Positions 36,442-45,458 are shown, counted from the first letter of the stretch. The stretch: 64,000 nucleotides of DNA from JADJOY01 sp046331705 [NCBI: bacterium] (GCA_046331705.1 JAXLQJ010000032.1:21539-85538), one strand, 5' to 3'. Made by a program: numbers and translations. Notes: generated by a model not told the origin, from the letters alone.

Positions 36442-37178
36442 GCGCCGACTGGATCGTGCTCTCCGATCTGCACGAGCACACCGCGCACCTGCGCCACCTC
36501 GCCGCGGCCATTCGCGACGCCGCCCTCGTGGTGCTGGCCGGAGACCTGACCATGTTCGGCGGCCAGCGCGAGGCGGCACGCGTCGTCGACGACGTGCGCG
36601 CGCTCAACCCGCGGGTCGTCGCGGTTCCCGGCAACACCGACCATCGACCGGTGCTCGACTACCTCGAGGCCGAGCGCTTGAGCCTGCACGCACGCTCCGT
36701 CGAGATCGACGGAGTCGCGCTCTACGGGGTCGGTGGCTCGAACCCGACGCCCTTCGGCACTCCCTTCGAGCTCTCCGAGGACCAGATCGGCGCGCATCTC
36801 GCCGCCGCTCACGATTCCATTCGCGACGTCCGCGTGCGTGTGCTGGTGAGCCACGCGCCGCCCTTCGAGAGCGGCGTCGACCGCTTGTGGACGGGACGTC
36901 CCGTGGGCAGCCGAGCGGTGCGCGCCCACGTGGAGCGCACGCAGCCCAGCCTGGTGCTGAGCGGCCACATCCACGAAGCGCGGGGCGTCGGCAGCGTCGG
37001 CTCGGTGCCCGTGCTCAATCCGGGGCCGTTCGTCGCGGGCGGGTTCGTGCGCATCCAATTCGACGCCGGCGAGCCGCGCGCGACCTTCGAGCGGATTCGG
37101 CTGGATCGCGGCGAGCGGGTCGTGGGCGAGGTCGGACAGGTGGCCCGCAAGCTGCGTCGCCTTCCGCGCATGCGATGA
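36438..37178 (+). CDS. Calcineurin-like metallophosphoesterase
   Basis: A 246-residue soluble phosphoesterase. The metal motifs occur in order: IVLSDLHEHTAHLRHLAAAI (DxH), LVVLAGDLTMFGG (GD), VVAVPGNTDHR (GNxD in place of GNHE), VLVSHAPPF and LVLSGHIHEARG (GHxH). The 'GNTD' variant is typical of the small YfcE/ICC-like or MJ0936-type enzymes rather than of YaeI. It is cytosolic, with no signal peptide. The ATG overlaps the HWE kinase stop by 4 bp, which suggests a functional link, for example hydrolysis of a signalling phosphodiester; this is inference. It converges with msrA. Confidence 0.85.
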   Translation: MSADWIVLSDLHEHTAHLRHLAAAIRDAALVVLAGDLTMFGGQREAARVVDDVRALNPRVVAVPGNTDHRPVLDYLEAERLSLHARSVEIDGVALYGVGGSNPTPFGTPFELSEDQIGAHLAAAHDSIRDVRVRVLVSHAPPFESGVDRLWTGRPVGSRAVRAHVERTQPSLVLSGHIHEARGVGSVGSVPVLNPGPFVAGGFVRIQFDAGEPRATFERIRLDRGERVVGEVGQVARKLRRLPRMR

Positions 37179-37289
37179 GCGGCGTCGCCCGGCGCGCCCG
37201 CGCGGCAGCGCGACGTCCTCGCGCTGCCGGCCACCCCACCTCCGCCGCCGGCCATCGGCCCGGCGCTTCCCGCGTGGCTCGGCGCGGGA

Positions 37290-37952
37290 TCAGGATGCGG
37301 CGGCGAGCGCGCCGATCGGGCAGCTCAGACCCGTGCCGCCCAAGCCGCAATAACCGCCGGGATTCTTGTGCAGGTATTGCTGGTGGTAGTCCTCGGCGAA
37401 GTAGAACTCGGGTGCGTTCACGATCTCGGTGGTGATCGGTCCGAAGCCGGCACGGCTCAAGAGCGGCTGAAACGCGTTCTTGGACGCTTCCGCAGCGGCC
37501 CGTTGCGCCGGCGAGTACACGTAGATCCCCGAGCGGTACTGGGTGCCGACGTCGTTCCCCTGGCGCATGCCCTGGGTGGGATCGTGGCTCTCCCAGAAGA
37601 CGCGCAGCAGCTCGTCGTAGCGCACGCGGGCGGGGTCGAAGATCACCCGCACCACCTCGTTGTGGCCCGTCATGCCGCTGCACACTTCGCTGTAGGTCGG
37701 ATTGGGCGTGAGTCCGGCGGCGTAGCCGGCGGCGGTCGTGTGGACACCCGCCACCGACCAGAACTTCTTCTCGGCGCCCCAGAAGCAGCCCATGCCGAAC
37801 ATCGCCGCCTCGAGGCCGTTCGCGAACGGCTCGGTCATCGGTGTTCCGAGAACCGCATGGCGCGGCGCCACCGGCATGCGCTCGGCACGCCCGGGCAGCG
37901 CCTCGCCGGGGCGCGGCAGCAAGAGTTTCTGGGGATGAAAGAAGAGAGCCAT
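37290..37952 (-). CDS. msrA: Peptide-methionine (S)-S-oxide reductase
   Basis: A 220-residue MsrA. The active-site block is [20 protein letters not shown] with catalytic Cys56. Further family blocks are [60 protein letters not shown] and [20 protein letters not shown], the last containing a resolving-type Cys in [10 protein letters not shown]. It repairs methionine-S-sulfoxide in proteins. An N-terminal extension of about 40 residues is present, as in E. coli-type MsrA. A GAGGAAACG site precedes the ATG at 37952. It diverges from the Nudix-PFKFB pair across 159 bp. Confidence 0.95.
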   Translation of the reverse strand: MALFFHPQKLLLPRPGEALPGRAERMPVAPRHAVLGTPMTEPFANGLEAAMFGMGCFWGAEKKFWSVAGVHTTAAGYAAGLTPNPTYSEVCSGMTGHNEVVRVIFDPARVRYDELLRVFWESHDPTQGMRQGNDVGTQYRSGIYVYSPAQRAAAEASKNAFQPLLSRAGFGPITTEIVNAPEFYFAEDYHQQYLHKNPGGYCGLGGTGLSCPIGALAAAS

Positions 37953-38111
37953 CGGCGTTTCCTCGTCGTGCGTCGATCGATGGTCGGCAGAATACCCGGT
38001 CGCGCCGCGCACCGCGGCCTGACACGTGTCGCGCGCCGTTGCGCGGTTGCCGAGGCCGGGCGGCTCGTCCACGCTGGGCCGAGCCGCGAGCCCAGCGAGC
38101 GAAGGATGGCC

Positions 38112-38603
38112 ATGAGTGAGGCGAGCTCTCCCCGTTTCTGCTCGCGGTGCGCCGCGCCGCTTCGGCTCGTCCACGACGGCGAGCGCGAGCGGCTCACCTG
38201 CAGCTCCGCGGAGTGCGGCTTCGTCCACTACGACAACCCCACACCGGTGGTGGCGGCGCTGGTCGAGCACGCGGGGGCGGTCGTGCTGGTGCGCAATCGG
38301 GGCTGGCCCGAGACCTGGTTCGGGCTGGTGTCGGGCTTCCTGGAACGCGGCGAGACCCCGGCGGACGGCGCGCTTCGCGAGGTGCGCGAGGAGCTCGGCC
38401 TCGATGGGCGCGTGGTCGGCCTGATCGGCGCCTACGCGTTCGAGATGCGAAACGAGCTGATCGTCGCGTATCACGTCGAAGCCGAGGGCTCGATCGCGCT
38501 CTCCCCCGAGATCGCGGCGGTGAAGCGAGTCGCCCCCGAAGCGCTTCGCCCGTGGCCCTTCGGCACCGGGTTCGCCGTGGCGGATTGGCTGGCGCGCCGA
38601 TGA
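38112..38603 (+). CDS. Nudix hydrolase with N-terminal zinc ribbon
   Basis: A 163-residue protein. The N-terminus is a zinc-ribbon-like module, FCSRCAAPL followed by [20 protein letters not shown], as in NudC-type NADH pyrophosphatases. The Nudix box is complete: [20 protein letters not shown], then LGLDG. The full NudC fold is longer, so this is the shorter zinc-ribbon Nudix class. Such enzymes hydrolyse NADH, ADP-ribose or other nucleoside diphosphates. An ATG at 38106 is also in frame, but the GAAGGA site fits 38112 better. Its stop overlaps the start of the PFKFB-like gene (ATGA), so the two proteins are translationally coupled. Confidence 0.85.
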   Translation: MSEASSPRFCSRCAAPLRLVHDGERERLTCSSAECGFVHYDNPTPVVAALVEHAGAVVLVRNRGWPETWFGLVSGFLERGETPADGALREVREELGLDGRVVGLIGAYAFEMRNELIVAYHVEAEGSIALSPEIAAVKRVAPEALRPWPFGTGFAVADWLARR

Positions 38604-39838
38604 ACCCGCCCGCGCCCATGGCACCGCCGATCGACGCCCGCCTCGTGGTGGTCATGGTGGGGCTGCCGGCGCGCGGCAAGACGTACACGGCGCGCAAGCT
38701 CGCCCGCTACCTGGGATGGCTCGGCTACCGCGCGCGGGTCTTCAACCTCGGCAGCTACCGGCGCGAGCGGGTCGGCCCCAACATGCCGGCGGCCTTCTTC
38801 GACCCCGACAACCTGGAGGCCGACGCGATCCGCACCGACCTCGCGATCCGCGCCCTCGACGACCTGCTCGGCTGGCTGCGCGACGGCGGCGGACAGGTGG
38901 GGATCTTCGACGCCACCAACAGCACCATCGAGCGGCGCCAGCGGGTGCGCCACCAATGCGAGCGCGCGGGTATCGCCGTGCTCTTCGTGGAGCTGATCTG
39001 CGACGAGCCGTGGGTGATCGAGGCGAACATCCGCGAGACCAAGGTCACCTCGCCGGATTACCAGCACCTGACACCGGACCAGGCCGCCGACGACTTCCGC
39101 AGCCGCATCGCCAACTACGAGCGCGCCTATCAGCCGCTCGGCTCGGACGAGGCGAGCTACGTGAAGGTGATCAACGGCGGGCGCAAGATCGTGGTCAATC
39201 GGATCGAAGGGTACGTGCCGGCCCGCATCGTTCAGTTCCTGGTGAACCTGCACACCGTGCCGCGGCCGATCTGGCTCACGCGGCACGGCGAAAGCCTGGA
39301 CAACGTGCGCGGCGTGATCGGCGGCGACTCGTCGCTGAGCGACCGCGGGCGCGCCTACGCCCAGCGGCTCTCGAGCTTCGTCGACGAGCACGGGCCGCCG
39401 GTGCTGCACGTGTGGACGAGCACGCTCAAGCGCGGCATCGAGACCGCGTGGGCGCTCGGCCGCTCGTTCCTGCCCATCAAGGCGCTCGACGAGATCGACG
39501 CCGGGATCTGCGACAACATGACCTACGGCGAGATCGAGGCGCAGATGCCCGAGGAGTTCGCCGCACGCAAGGCCGACAAGCTCCACTACCGTTACCCGCG
39601 CGGCGAGTCCTACGAAGACGTGATCCGCCGCCTCGACCCGGTGCTCGCCGAGATCGAGCGCCACCGCGAGCCGGTGCTGGTGATCGGCCACCAGGCGGTG
39701 ATCCGCTGTCTCTATGCGTATCTCGCCGACGTGCCGCGCGACCAGGTGCCGTTCGTGGGCGTGCCGCTGCACACCCTGATCGAGCTCACCCCCAAGGCGT
39801 ACACGGTCGAGGAGAAGCGCTACCCGCTCGGGCCGTGA
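38600..39838 (+). CDS. Eukaryotic-type bifunctional 6-phosphofructo-2-kinase/fructose-2,6-bisphosphatase
   Basis: A 412-residue protein colinear with animal PFKFB enzymes over its whole length. The kinase domain has [20 protein letters not shown] (Walker A, residues 21-28), [57 protein letters not shown] (including the conserved Lys) and [20 protein letters not shown]. The bisphosphatase has [20 protein letters not shown] (phospho-His229), [18 protein letters not shown] (Glu298), [20 protein letters not shown] and [19 protein letters not shown] (His364). It would make and degrade fructose 2,6-bisphosphate. It lacks the N- and C-terminal regulatory extensions of mammalian isoforms. The ATGA overlap with the Nudix gene suggests a shared role. 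Confidence 0.9.
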   Translation: MNPPAPMAPPIDARLVVVMVGLPARGKTYTARKLARYLGWLGYRARVFNLGSYRRERVGPNMPAAFFDPDNLEADAIRTDLAIRALDDLLGWLRDGGGQVGIFDATNSTIERRQRVRHQCERAGIAVLFVELICDEPWVIEANIRETKVTSPDYQHLTPDQAADDFRSRIANYERAYQPLGSDEASYVKVINGGRKIVVNRIEGYVPARIVQFLVNLHTVPRPIWLTRHGESLDNVRGVIGGDSSLSDRGRAYAQRLSSFVDEHGPPVLHVWTSTLKRGIETAWALGRSFLPIKALDEIDAGICDNMTYGEIEAQMPEEFAARKADKLHYRYPRGESYEDVIRRLDPVLAEIERHREPVLVIGHQAVIRCLYAYLADVPRDQVPFVGVPLHTLIELTPKAYTVEEKRYPLGP

Positions 39839-39857
39839 CCGGGCGCTCGCGGTTCGC

Positions 39858-40514
39858 TCAGCGCGGCGAGTCTCGCTCGAGCCAGGCGCGCGTCACGCGA
39901 TCCATCTCGCCGAGACTGGCGGCGAAGAAATGGTCCGCGCCGGCGAAGGTCACCAGCTCCGCTCGCGCGAGTGGCGCGAGCGAGCTTGCGAGCCGCGGCG
40001 GTGGCGCGATGCGGTCGTGCTCGCCAGCGAAGACCAGCATCGCTCGCGCCAGCACGGCGAGTGCCGTGGCGTCGAGCATGAGCGCCGGCGGCGCGACCAG
40101 CACCAGCCGATCGACGCGCGAGGCTTCCGCCGCCGCCCGCACCGCCGCCATCGCGCCCCACGAGTAGCCGCCAGCGACGAGCGGTCCGGGCACGCGGCGC
40201 GCGGCCTCGCCGAGCGCGGCCAGGTAGTCGGCCACGGCCGCTCCGGGGTCGTCGGTGGCGCGGCCCGCGCTTCCCTCGACTCCGCGCCAGTTGAAGCGCA
40301 AGACAGCGAGGCCCGCCGCGCGCGCCGCGCGCTCGAGCGTCACGAGGATCGGCGAGTCGAGCGTGCCGCCGTAGAGCGGATGGGGCGGCGCGAGCACGCA
40401 AGCGCGCTCCGTCGCTGCGCGCGGCTCGAGCCAACGCGCTTCGAGGTCCGGGGTTGCCCCGCCGCCGAGGATCCGGATCGGCGTCGCCGATCCCGCCGCT
40501 TCGATTCCATTCAT
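39858..40514 (-). CDS. Small alpha/beta-hydrolase (dienelactone-hydrolase-like)
   Basis: A 218-residue cytosolic hydrolase. ACVLAPPHPLYGGTLDSPIL (oxyanion region PHPLYGG), AVLRFNWRGVEGSAGRATDD and LVAGGYSWGAMAAVRAAAEA, with the nucleophile Ser in G-Y-S-W-G, are followed by LVFAGEHDRIAPP (acid) and VTFAGADHFFAASLGEMDRV (His). This arrangement is that of the 'alpha/beta superfamily hydrolase' (KANL3/Tex30-like, YfhR-like) enzymes with phospholipid or ester substrates; the real substrate is unknown. A GGAGGAG site precedes the ATG at 40514. It converges with the PFKFB-like gene (19-bp gap) and diverges from the signalling island. Confidence 0.83.
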   Translation of the reverse strand: MNGIEAAGSATPIRILGGGATPDLEARWLEPRAATERACVLAPPHPLYGGTLDSPILVTLERAARAAGLAVLRFNWRGVEGSAGRATDDPGAAVADYLAALGEAARRVPGPLVAGGYSWGAMAAVRAAAEASRVDRLVLVAPPALMLDATALAVLARAMLVFAGEHDRIAPPPRLASSLAPLARAELVTFAGADHFFAASLGEMDRVTRAWLERDSPR

Positions 40515-40680
40515 CGTGGATCGCTCCTCCCGCCACCCCCGCGCATCCGTTTCCCGGCGCGCCCGCGCGCGCCGTCGCGGTACGCCGCCCACGACACGAA
40601 GTCCTTGCGCATGCCGGTGCGACTCCCTACGATCCCCGTGTCCGTCACCGCGCTCCCGCGACGACGACGAGGCTCGGCCG

Positions 40681-42096
40681 ATGTCCGAAGCGATCACCGC
40701 GCGCGCCGCCGCCAGCGTCGTGCTCATCGACGACAGCGACGCGATCCGGTCGGCACTCAAGCTCGCGCTCGAGGACGCTGGCTACCGGGTGCTCGACGCG
40801 GCAACCGGCGAGGCGGGGCTCAAGCTGGTGCTGACGTCGTCTCCCGACGCGCTCGTCACCGACTACGAGCTGCCGGGCATCAACGGCATGGCGGTGATCC
40901 ATCGCGTGCGATCCCACCCCACGGTCCAGAGCCTGCCGTGCATCCTCCTCACCGGCGCCGACGCCGCCCCCGCCGAGGCGCGCGGCCTGGAGGGTGGCGC
41001 AGATGCCTACATCCGCAAGACCTCCCCACTCGAGGTGATCGTGGCGCGAGTGGGCGCGTCCGTGCGCCGCGCGGGATCGACGGTCACGCCCACGCCCACC
41101 GCGCAGCCGAACGACGGCGCCGCCGGCGCTCGCCGCGTGCTGGTGATCACCGCGGACGCGGCGCGCTCCGAGCTCCTCTTCGTGCTGGCGGGGCTCAAGC
41201 ACCAAGGGCTCGAGGTGCGCATCTCGTCGGAGCAACCGACCGAGGCCGAGCTCGGCGCCGTCGAATGCGTGCTGCTCGACCGCACGGACGCGCTCGCCGC
41301 GCGCATCGCGGCGATCAAGGCTCACGCGCAGAGCGCATCGGTGCCCGTGGTGGTGCTGGGCAGCGAGGACGACCCCGACGGTGTCGTTCTCGCGCTGCGG
41401 GCCGGCGCCGACGATTGGGTGGCGCTGGCGAGCGGGCTCGACGTCATCGCCGGCCGGATCCGTGCCCATCTGCGTCGGCGCCAGGCCGAGGACCATCAAG
41501 CCCACCTGCGGGAGCAAGCGCTGCAGCGCGAGCTCGCCGACCGCGAGGCGCGCGCCCAGCGGGAGATCGCCGACGCACGCGCCGAGCTGCTCGCCGAGCT
41601 CGCCCGCAAGAACGCCGAGCTCGAGGAAGCGAACTCCAACCTGGCGGCGAGCCTGCGCGAGGTGCGGGTGCGCGACGAGCAGTTCCGTACCGTCGCTCGC
41701 TGCGTACCGGGCGTGGTCTATCTGATGCGTCACGGCGAGCATCGGACACCGCTCTTCATGAGCGTCGCCGTGGAGGTCCTCACCGGCCATCGCGCGCCCG
41801 ATTTCGTCGCGGGCCGCGTGAGCTGGACGAACCTCGTCCATCCCGAGGACCGCGACCGCGTGTTCGCCCGCATCGATTCCGCCATCGGCCAGCGCAAGCC
41901 CTTCGAGACCACCTACCGGATCCAGCACGCCAGCGGTGCGTGGCGCTGGGTGGAGGAGCGCGGCCGCGCGATCTTCGACGAGGACGAGGTTCGCTGCGTG
42001 GGCGGCACGGTCTTCGACGTGACCGAGCGGCTCGAGGCCGAGGAAGAGCTCGAGCGCTTTCGCGCGCGTCAGCGCCCCGCGACCCCTCGCCCGTGA
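40681..42096 (+). CDS. Double-receiver PAS protein without output domain
   Basis: A 471-residue cytosolic protein. Receiver 1 (residues of about 12-130) is intact: VVLIDDSDAIRSALKLALED, TDYELPGINGM with acceptor Asp61 and DAYIRKTSPLE. Receiver 2 (about 150-260) keeps the fold but is poorly conserved (RRVLVITADAARSELLFVLA, CVLLDRTDALAARI). A long Arg/Glu-rich coiled coil (about 270-335) leads to a PAS/PAC domain (FRTVARCVPGVVYLMRHGEH, WRWVEERGRAIFDEDEVRC, ending in a VTE block). No kinase, GGDEF or DNA-binding domain follows, so it should act by protein contact or hand a signal to a partner. Its stop overlaps the flavodoxin start (GTGA). It is the first gene of the signalling island. Confidence 0.83.
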   Translation: MSEAITARAAASVVLIDDSDAIRSALKLALEDAGYRVLDAATGEAGLKLVLTSSPDALVTDYELPGINGMAVIHRVRSHPTVQSLPCILLTGADAAPAEARGLEGGADAYIRKTSPLEVIVARVGASVRRAGSTVTPTPTAQPNDGAAGARRVLVITADAARSELLFVLAGLKHQGLEVRISSEQPTEAELGAVECVLLDRTDALAARIAAIKAHAQSASVPVVVLGSEDDPDGVVLALRAGADDWVALASGLDVIAGRIRAHLRRRQAEDHQAHLREQALQRELADREARAQREIADARAELLAELARKNAELEEANSNLAASLREVRVRDEQFRTVARCVPGVVYLMRHGEHRTPLFMSVAVEVLTGHRAPDFVAGRVSWTNLVHPEDRDRVFARIDSAIGQRKPFETTYRIQHASGAWRWVEERGRAIFDEDEVRCVGGTVFDVTERLEAEEELERFRARQRPATPRP

Positions 42097-42704
42097 CGAG
42101 CGCGAACCCCACCGCGAGTGGCACGCCATCCGCCGCCGCGAAGCCGGTGCTGGTCGCGTACGAGACACGCTTCGGCTCGACCGCGGAGGTCGCCCGCGCG
42201 ATCGGCGCGGTTCTCGCCGAGGCGGGATTCGCCGCCGAGATCCGGCGCGCCAGCGAGGTGGACGATCCGACTCGCTACGCCGCCGTGATCGTCGGCGCGC
42301 CGGTCTATTCCCGGCGCTGGCTCCGCGCCGCGTGCGCGTGGGTGCGACTCCATCGCGATGCGCTTGCGCCGCGGCCCGTGTGGTTCTTCGCCCTCGGGAT
42401 CCGGGTGCCGGACGGACCGCACGCGAACGAGCGCCACACGCTGCGCCTGCTGCGCCGGCTCCACCAGCTCGCGCCCGACTTCGAGCCGCGCTCCATCGGC
42501 CTCTTCGCGGGCGCGGTGAATCCCGCGATCGTCGGCCTGCGCGAGCAGATCCAGCTTCGGGTGTTTCGCCCGAAGACCGGGGATTTTCGCGACTGGGCGA
42601 AGATCCGCGCGTGGGCGATGGCGGTGCGCGACGAGCTGCGGAGCGCAGCGTCGCCGCCATGCGACGAGCGGCCGCGCGCTGCGCAATCGTCGTCAGACCG
42701 TTGA
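42093..42704 (+). CDS. Flavodoxin-domain protein (HemG-like)
   Basis: A 203-residue protein from a GTG start. After a 16-residue Ala/Thr-rich leader comes PVLVAYETRFGSTAEVARAI (the FMN phosphate loop T-R-F-G-S-T), AAVIVGAPVYSRRWLRAACA (second FMN loop) and VWFFALGIRVPDGPHA. The length and the C-terminal block TGDFRDWAKIRAWAM resemble flavodoxin-type protoporphyrinogen oxidase (HemG) more than small electron-carrier flavodoxins. A redox role is likely. Its GTG start overlaps the stop of the REC-REC-PAS gene (GTGA), linking a flavin protein to a signalling protein. No haem gene is near. Confidence 0.82.
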   Translation: MTSANPTASGTPSAAAKPVLVAYETRFGSTAEVARAIGAVLAEAGFAAEIRRASEVDDPTRYAAVIVGAPVYSRRWLRAACAWVRLHRDALAPRPVWFFALGIRVPDGPHANERHTLRLLRRLHQLAPDFEPRSIGLFAGAVNPAIVGLREQIQLRVFRPKTGDFRDWAKIRAWAMAVRDELRSAASPPCDERPRAAQSSSDR

Positions 42705-42899
42705 CAGCGGTGCCACAGCGCGTCCGCGCCGCAGGCCGCGAACGCCCGGTGCGCCCGCGACGTCGCCCAAAACCAGCTTTCACGCCCGCAATACCACTCG
42801 CGTTTGCACCGGCTCGTACCGCACTGCGTCAGCCGGGACGCGGTATGAACATTGCTGTAAGGCAGCGCGGCTGATTATCGTCTGAGGAGAAATCGCTCG

Positions 42900-45458
42900 A
42901 TGCCTCCCCCCCAAGGCTCGTCGTTGGCGCACCGCGTGGAACCCGAGCCCACTCGTCGCAACATCGCAGCGCCGCGCCCCACCGCGGCGGCGGTCCGCCA
43001 GCTCCCGACACCGGCGGCGGTCACGTCGAGCCGCATGCGGACGCTCGTCGCCGACGAGGACGAGGCTTCGCGCTCGATGCTCGAACGGGTGCTCGGCTCG
43101 CGTGGTCACGACGTGACGGCGTGCGCCGACGCCGACACCGCGTGGACGCTGTGCCAGGCCGACCCTCCCGCGCTGCTGGTGGTGAGCGCCGGCCTGCTCG
43201 ACGCCCACGGCGTGCCGCTGACGCGTCGGATCCGCGCCATCCCCGGGGGCGACCGAACCGTCATCCTGGCTCTCACGGCGAGCGCCGAACCGGTGTCGCT
43301 GCAAGCGCTGCTGCAGGCAGGCTGCAACGACTACATGGCGCGCCCGCTCGAGGAAGCGCTGCTCAAGGTGCGATTGGCCATCGCGGAGCTGGGCGTGCGT
43401 CAAGAGACGCGCGCCAAGCACACGGTCGAGTCCGCGCGGCGCCTCTCGTTCGCCGTCGATCAGAGCCCGGCGGCCGTCATCATCGCCGACCCCAAGGGCA
43501 ACATCGACTACGTGAACCCGAAGTTCACCCAGCTCACGGGCTTCTCGCACGCGGAGATCCTGGGCTCGCGGTTGCTCGAGCTCTCCGACCTCACGCTCGA
43601 GGAGAAGGCCAAGTTCTGGGAGACGATCGACCGCGGCCTCGAATGGCGCGGCGAGTTCCGTTACAAGCGCCGTAACGGCGACTACTACTGGGCGTCGGCG
43701 TCCATCTCGCCCGCGCGCGGCACCAACGGCAAGACCGCGTACCTCGTGGAAGTGCACGAGGACATCACCGAGCGCAAGCGCGTCGAGGACGCGTTGCGCG
43801 CCGGCGACGAGCGTTATCGCGCGCTCGCCGACAACGCCTACGACTTGATCTGCGAGATCTCCGTGGACGGCCGCTTCCTCTACGTGAGCCGCAACTACCG
43901 CGAGGTGCTGGGATACGAGATCGACGACCTCGTCGGCCGCGAGATCTTCGCGCTCATCCATCCCGAGGATCGCCCCAAGGTGATGGAGCGCTTCGTGCGC
44001 GCCGTGCAGAGCGAGGCCCCGAGCAGCCCGCGCGGCGAGCAGCTCGTGTTCCGCTATCGCCACAAGAACGGCCAGTACCGGTGGTTCGAGTCGGTGGGCC
44101 GCGCCTACCGCAGCGCCGATCGCGAGTCGCGCCGCTTGGTGGTCGCGCGCGACATCACCGAGCGCAAGCGCGCCGAGGACCAGCAGCGCGAGCTCACGGA
44201 AAAGCTCCAGAGCATGAACACGCGGCTCGAGACCATGACCTTGGTCGATCCGCTCACGGAGCTGCTGAATCGCCGCGGGCTGCAGCAGGTGCTGACGCGC
44301 GAGATCGACGTCGCGCGGCGCGCGGGCACCGAGCTCTTCGTGCTCTTCGTGGACCTCGACGACTTCAAGAAGATCAACGACACCCTCGGCTACGCCGTCG
44401 GCGACGTGGTGCTCAAGGAGGTCGCGCGGAAGCTGCGCGCCAGCATGCGCGGCACCGACCACGTCGCGCGCATCGGCGGCGACGAGTTCATGGTGCTGCT
44501 GCCGCGCAGCCGCACCGCGGAGGCGATCCGCGTCGCGGAGCGCGCGCGCATCGCCGTCTCCGGCTCGCCGGTGTTCCTCTCGTCCGGGACCGTGACCGTG
44601 ACCGCGAGCCTCGGCCTCGCGCTGGTCTCCCACGACACGCCCTCGATCGACGAGCTGCTCTCGCAGACCCACGTGCTGCTCAGGCAGAGCAAGCTCGGCG
44701 GCAAGAACCGGCTCTCCTACGACGTCGGCATGAACGAGAACGAGCCGGACGGGGCGAGCCCGCAGGGCGACCTCATCGATCTGTTGCGGCGGGGCGAGGG
44801 GCTGAAGACCGTGTTCCACGCGATCTATCGCCTGGTCGACGAGGCGATCGTCGGCCACGAATGCCTGACGCGCTCCACCATCCCCGCGTTCGAGCGCCCC
44901 GACCACTTCTTCCGCATCAGCCAGGAAGCCAACATCCTCACGCCGGTCGACCATCACTGCTTCAAGACGGCGCTCGCCGCGACCGCCGATCGCGACCCCT
45001 CGTTGCGCTTCCACATCAACCTGCTGCCGTCGACGATGATCGACATCCCGGTGCAGCACCTGCTCGAGGCCTTCCCCACCAGTCGACCGCATTCGAGCTA
45101 TTGCATCGAGATCAGCGAGCAGCAGATCATCGGCGACCCCTCGTACCTGCGCGAGCCGGTGAACGAGCTCAAGCGCGCGGGGGTGCTGATCGCCATCGAC
45201 GACGTCGGCTTCGGACGAAGCTGCCTGGAGTCGATGGTCTTGCTCGAGCCCGACATCGTGAAGATCGACCGCAAGGTGGTCTCGGGAATCGGCAGCGATC
45301 CATCGCGCGCCAACGTGCTCAAGCGGATCTTCCACGTGGCCAAGGTGCTGGGCGCGGACGTGGTGGCCGAGGGCATCGAGACCCGCGACGAGCTTCGCAT
45401 CCTGCTACAGCTCGGCGTCTCGTACGGCCAGGGCTTCCTCTGGGGCAAGCCGGCATAG
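42900..45458 (+). CDS. REC-PAS-PAS-GGDEF-EAL cyclic-di-GMP protein
   Basis: An 852-residue soluble protein. Residues of about 46-165 are a receiver whose acceptor Asp is replaced (LLVVSAGLLDAHG has Ser at the usual Asp position). Two PAS/PAC modules follow (SFAVDQSPAAVIIADPKGN, ALADNAYDLICEISVDGR). The GGDEF domain is intact: LVDPLTELLNRRG, FVDLDDFKKINDTLGYAVGD and RIGGDEFMVLLPRS (GGDEF at 526-530), with an RxxD inhibitory site before it. The EAL domain has HECLTRS (Glu654; 'ECL' for EAL), FHINLLPSTM, CIEISEQQ, IDDVGFGRS (Asp767/768), DIVKIDRK, VAEGIET and QGFLWGKPA, so the metal residues are present. It could synthesise or degrade c-di-GMP. A strong AGGAGA site precedes the ATG. Confidence 0.9.
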   Translation: MPPPQGSSLAHRVEPEPTRRNIAAPRPTAAAVRQLPTPAAVTSSRMRTLVADEDEASRSMLERVLGSRGHDVTACADADTAWTLCQADPPALLVVSAGLLDAHGVPLTRRIRAIPGGDRTVILALTASAEPVSLQALLQAGCNDYMARPLEEALLKVRLAIAELGVRQETRAKHTVESARRLSFAVDQSPAAVIIADPKGNIDYVNPKFTQLTGFSHAEILGSRLLELSDLTLEEKAKFWETIDRGLEWRGEFRYKRRNGDYYWASASISPARGTNGKTAYLVEVHEDITERKRVEDALRAGDERYRALADNAYDLICEISVDGRFLYVSRNYREVLGYEIDDLVGREIFALIHPEDRPKVMERFVRAVQSEAPSSPRGEQLVFRYRHKNGQYRWFESVGRAYRSADRESRRLVVARDITERKRAEDQQRELTEKLQSMNTRLETMTLVDPLTELLNRRGLQQVLTREIDVARRAGTELFVLFVDLDDFKKINDTLGYAVGDVVLKEVARKLRASMRGTDHVARIGGDEFMVLLPRSRTAEAIRVAERARIAVSGSPVFLSSGTVTVTASLGLALVSHDTPSIDELLSQTHVLLRQSKLGGKNRLSYDVGMNENEPDGASPQGDLIDLLRRGEGLKTVFHAIYRLVDEAIVGHECLTRSTIPAFERPDHFFRISQEANILTPVDHHCFKTALAATADRDPSLRFHINLLPSTMIDIPVQHLLEAFPTSRPHSSYCIEISEQQIIGDPSYLREPVNELKRAGVLIAIDDVGFGRSCLESMVLLEPDIVKIDRKVVSGIGSDPSRANVLKRIFHVAKVLGADVVAEGIETRDELRILLQLGVSYGQGFLWGKPA

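Noticed and set aside
42701-42706. TTGACA at the end of the flavodoxin gene as promoter of the GGDEF-EAL gene
   Set aside because: No -10-like sequence occurs at 16-19 bp; the region there is GC only. The match is probably chance.
42705-42899. A c-di-GMP riboswitch before the GGDEF-EAL gene
   Set aside because: I see only a strong ribosome site and no GEMM-like conserved core, so there is no support for a riboswitch.
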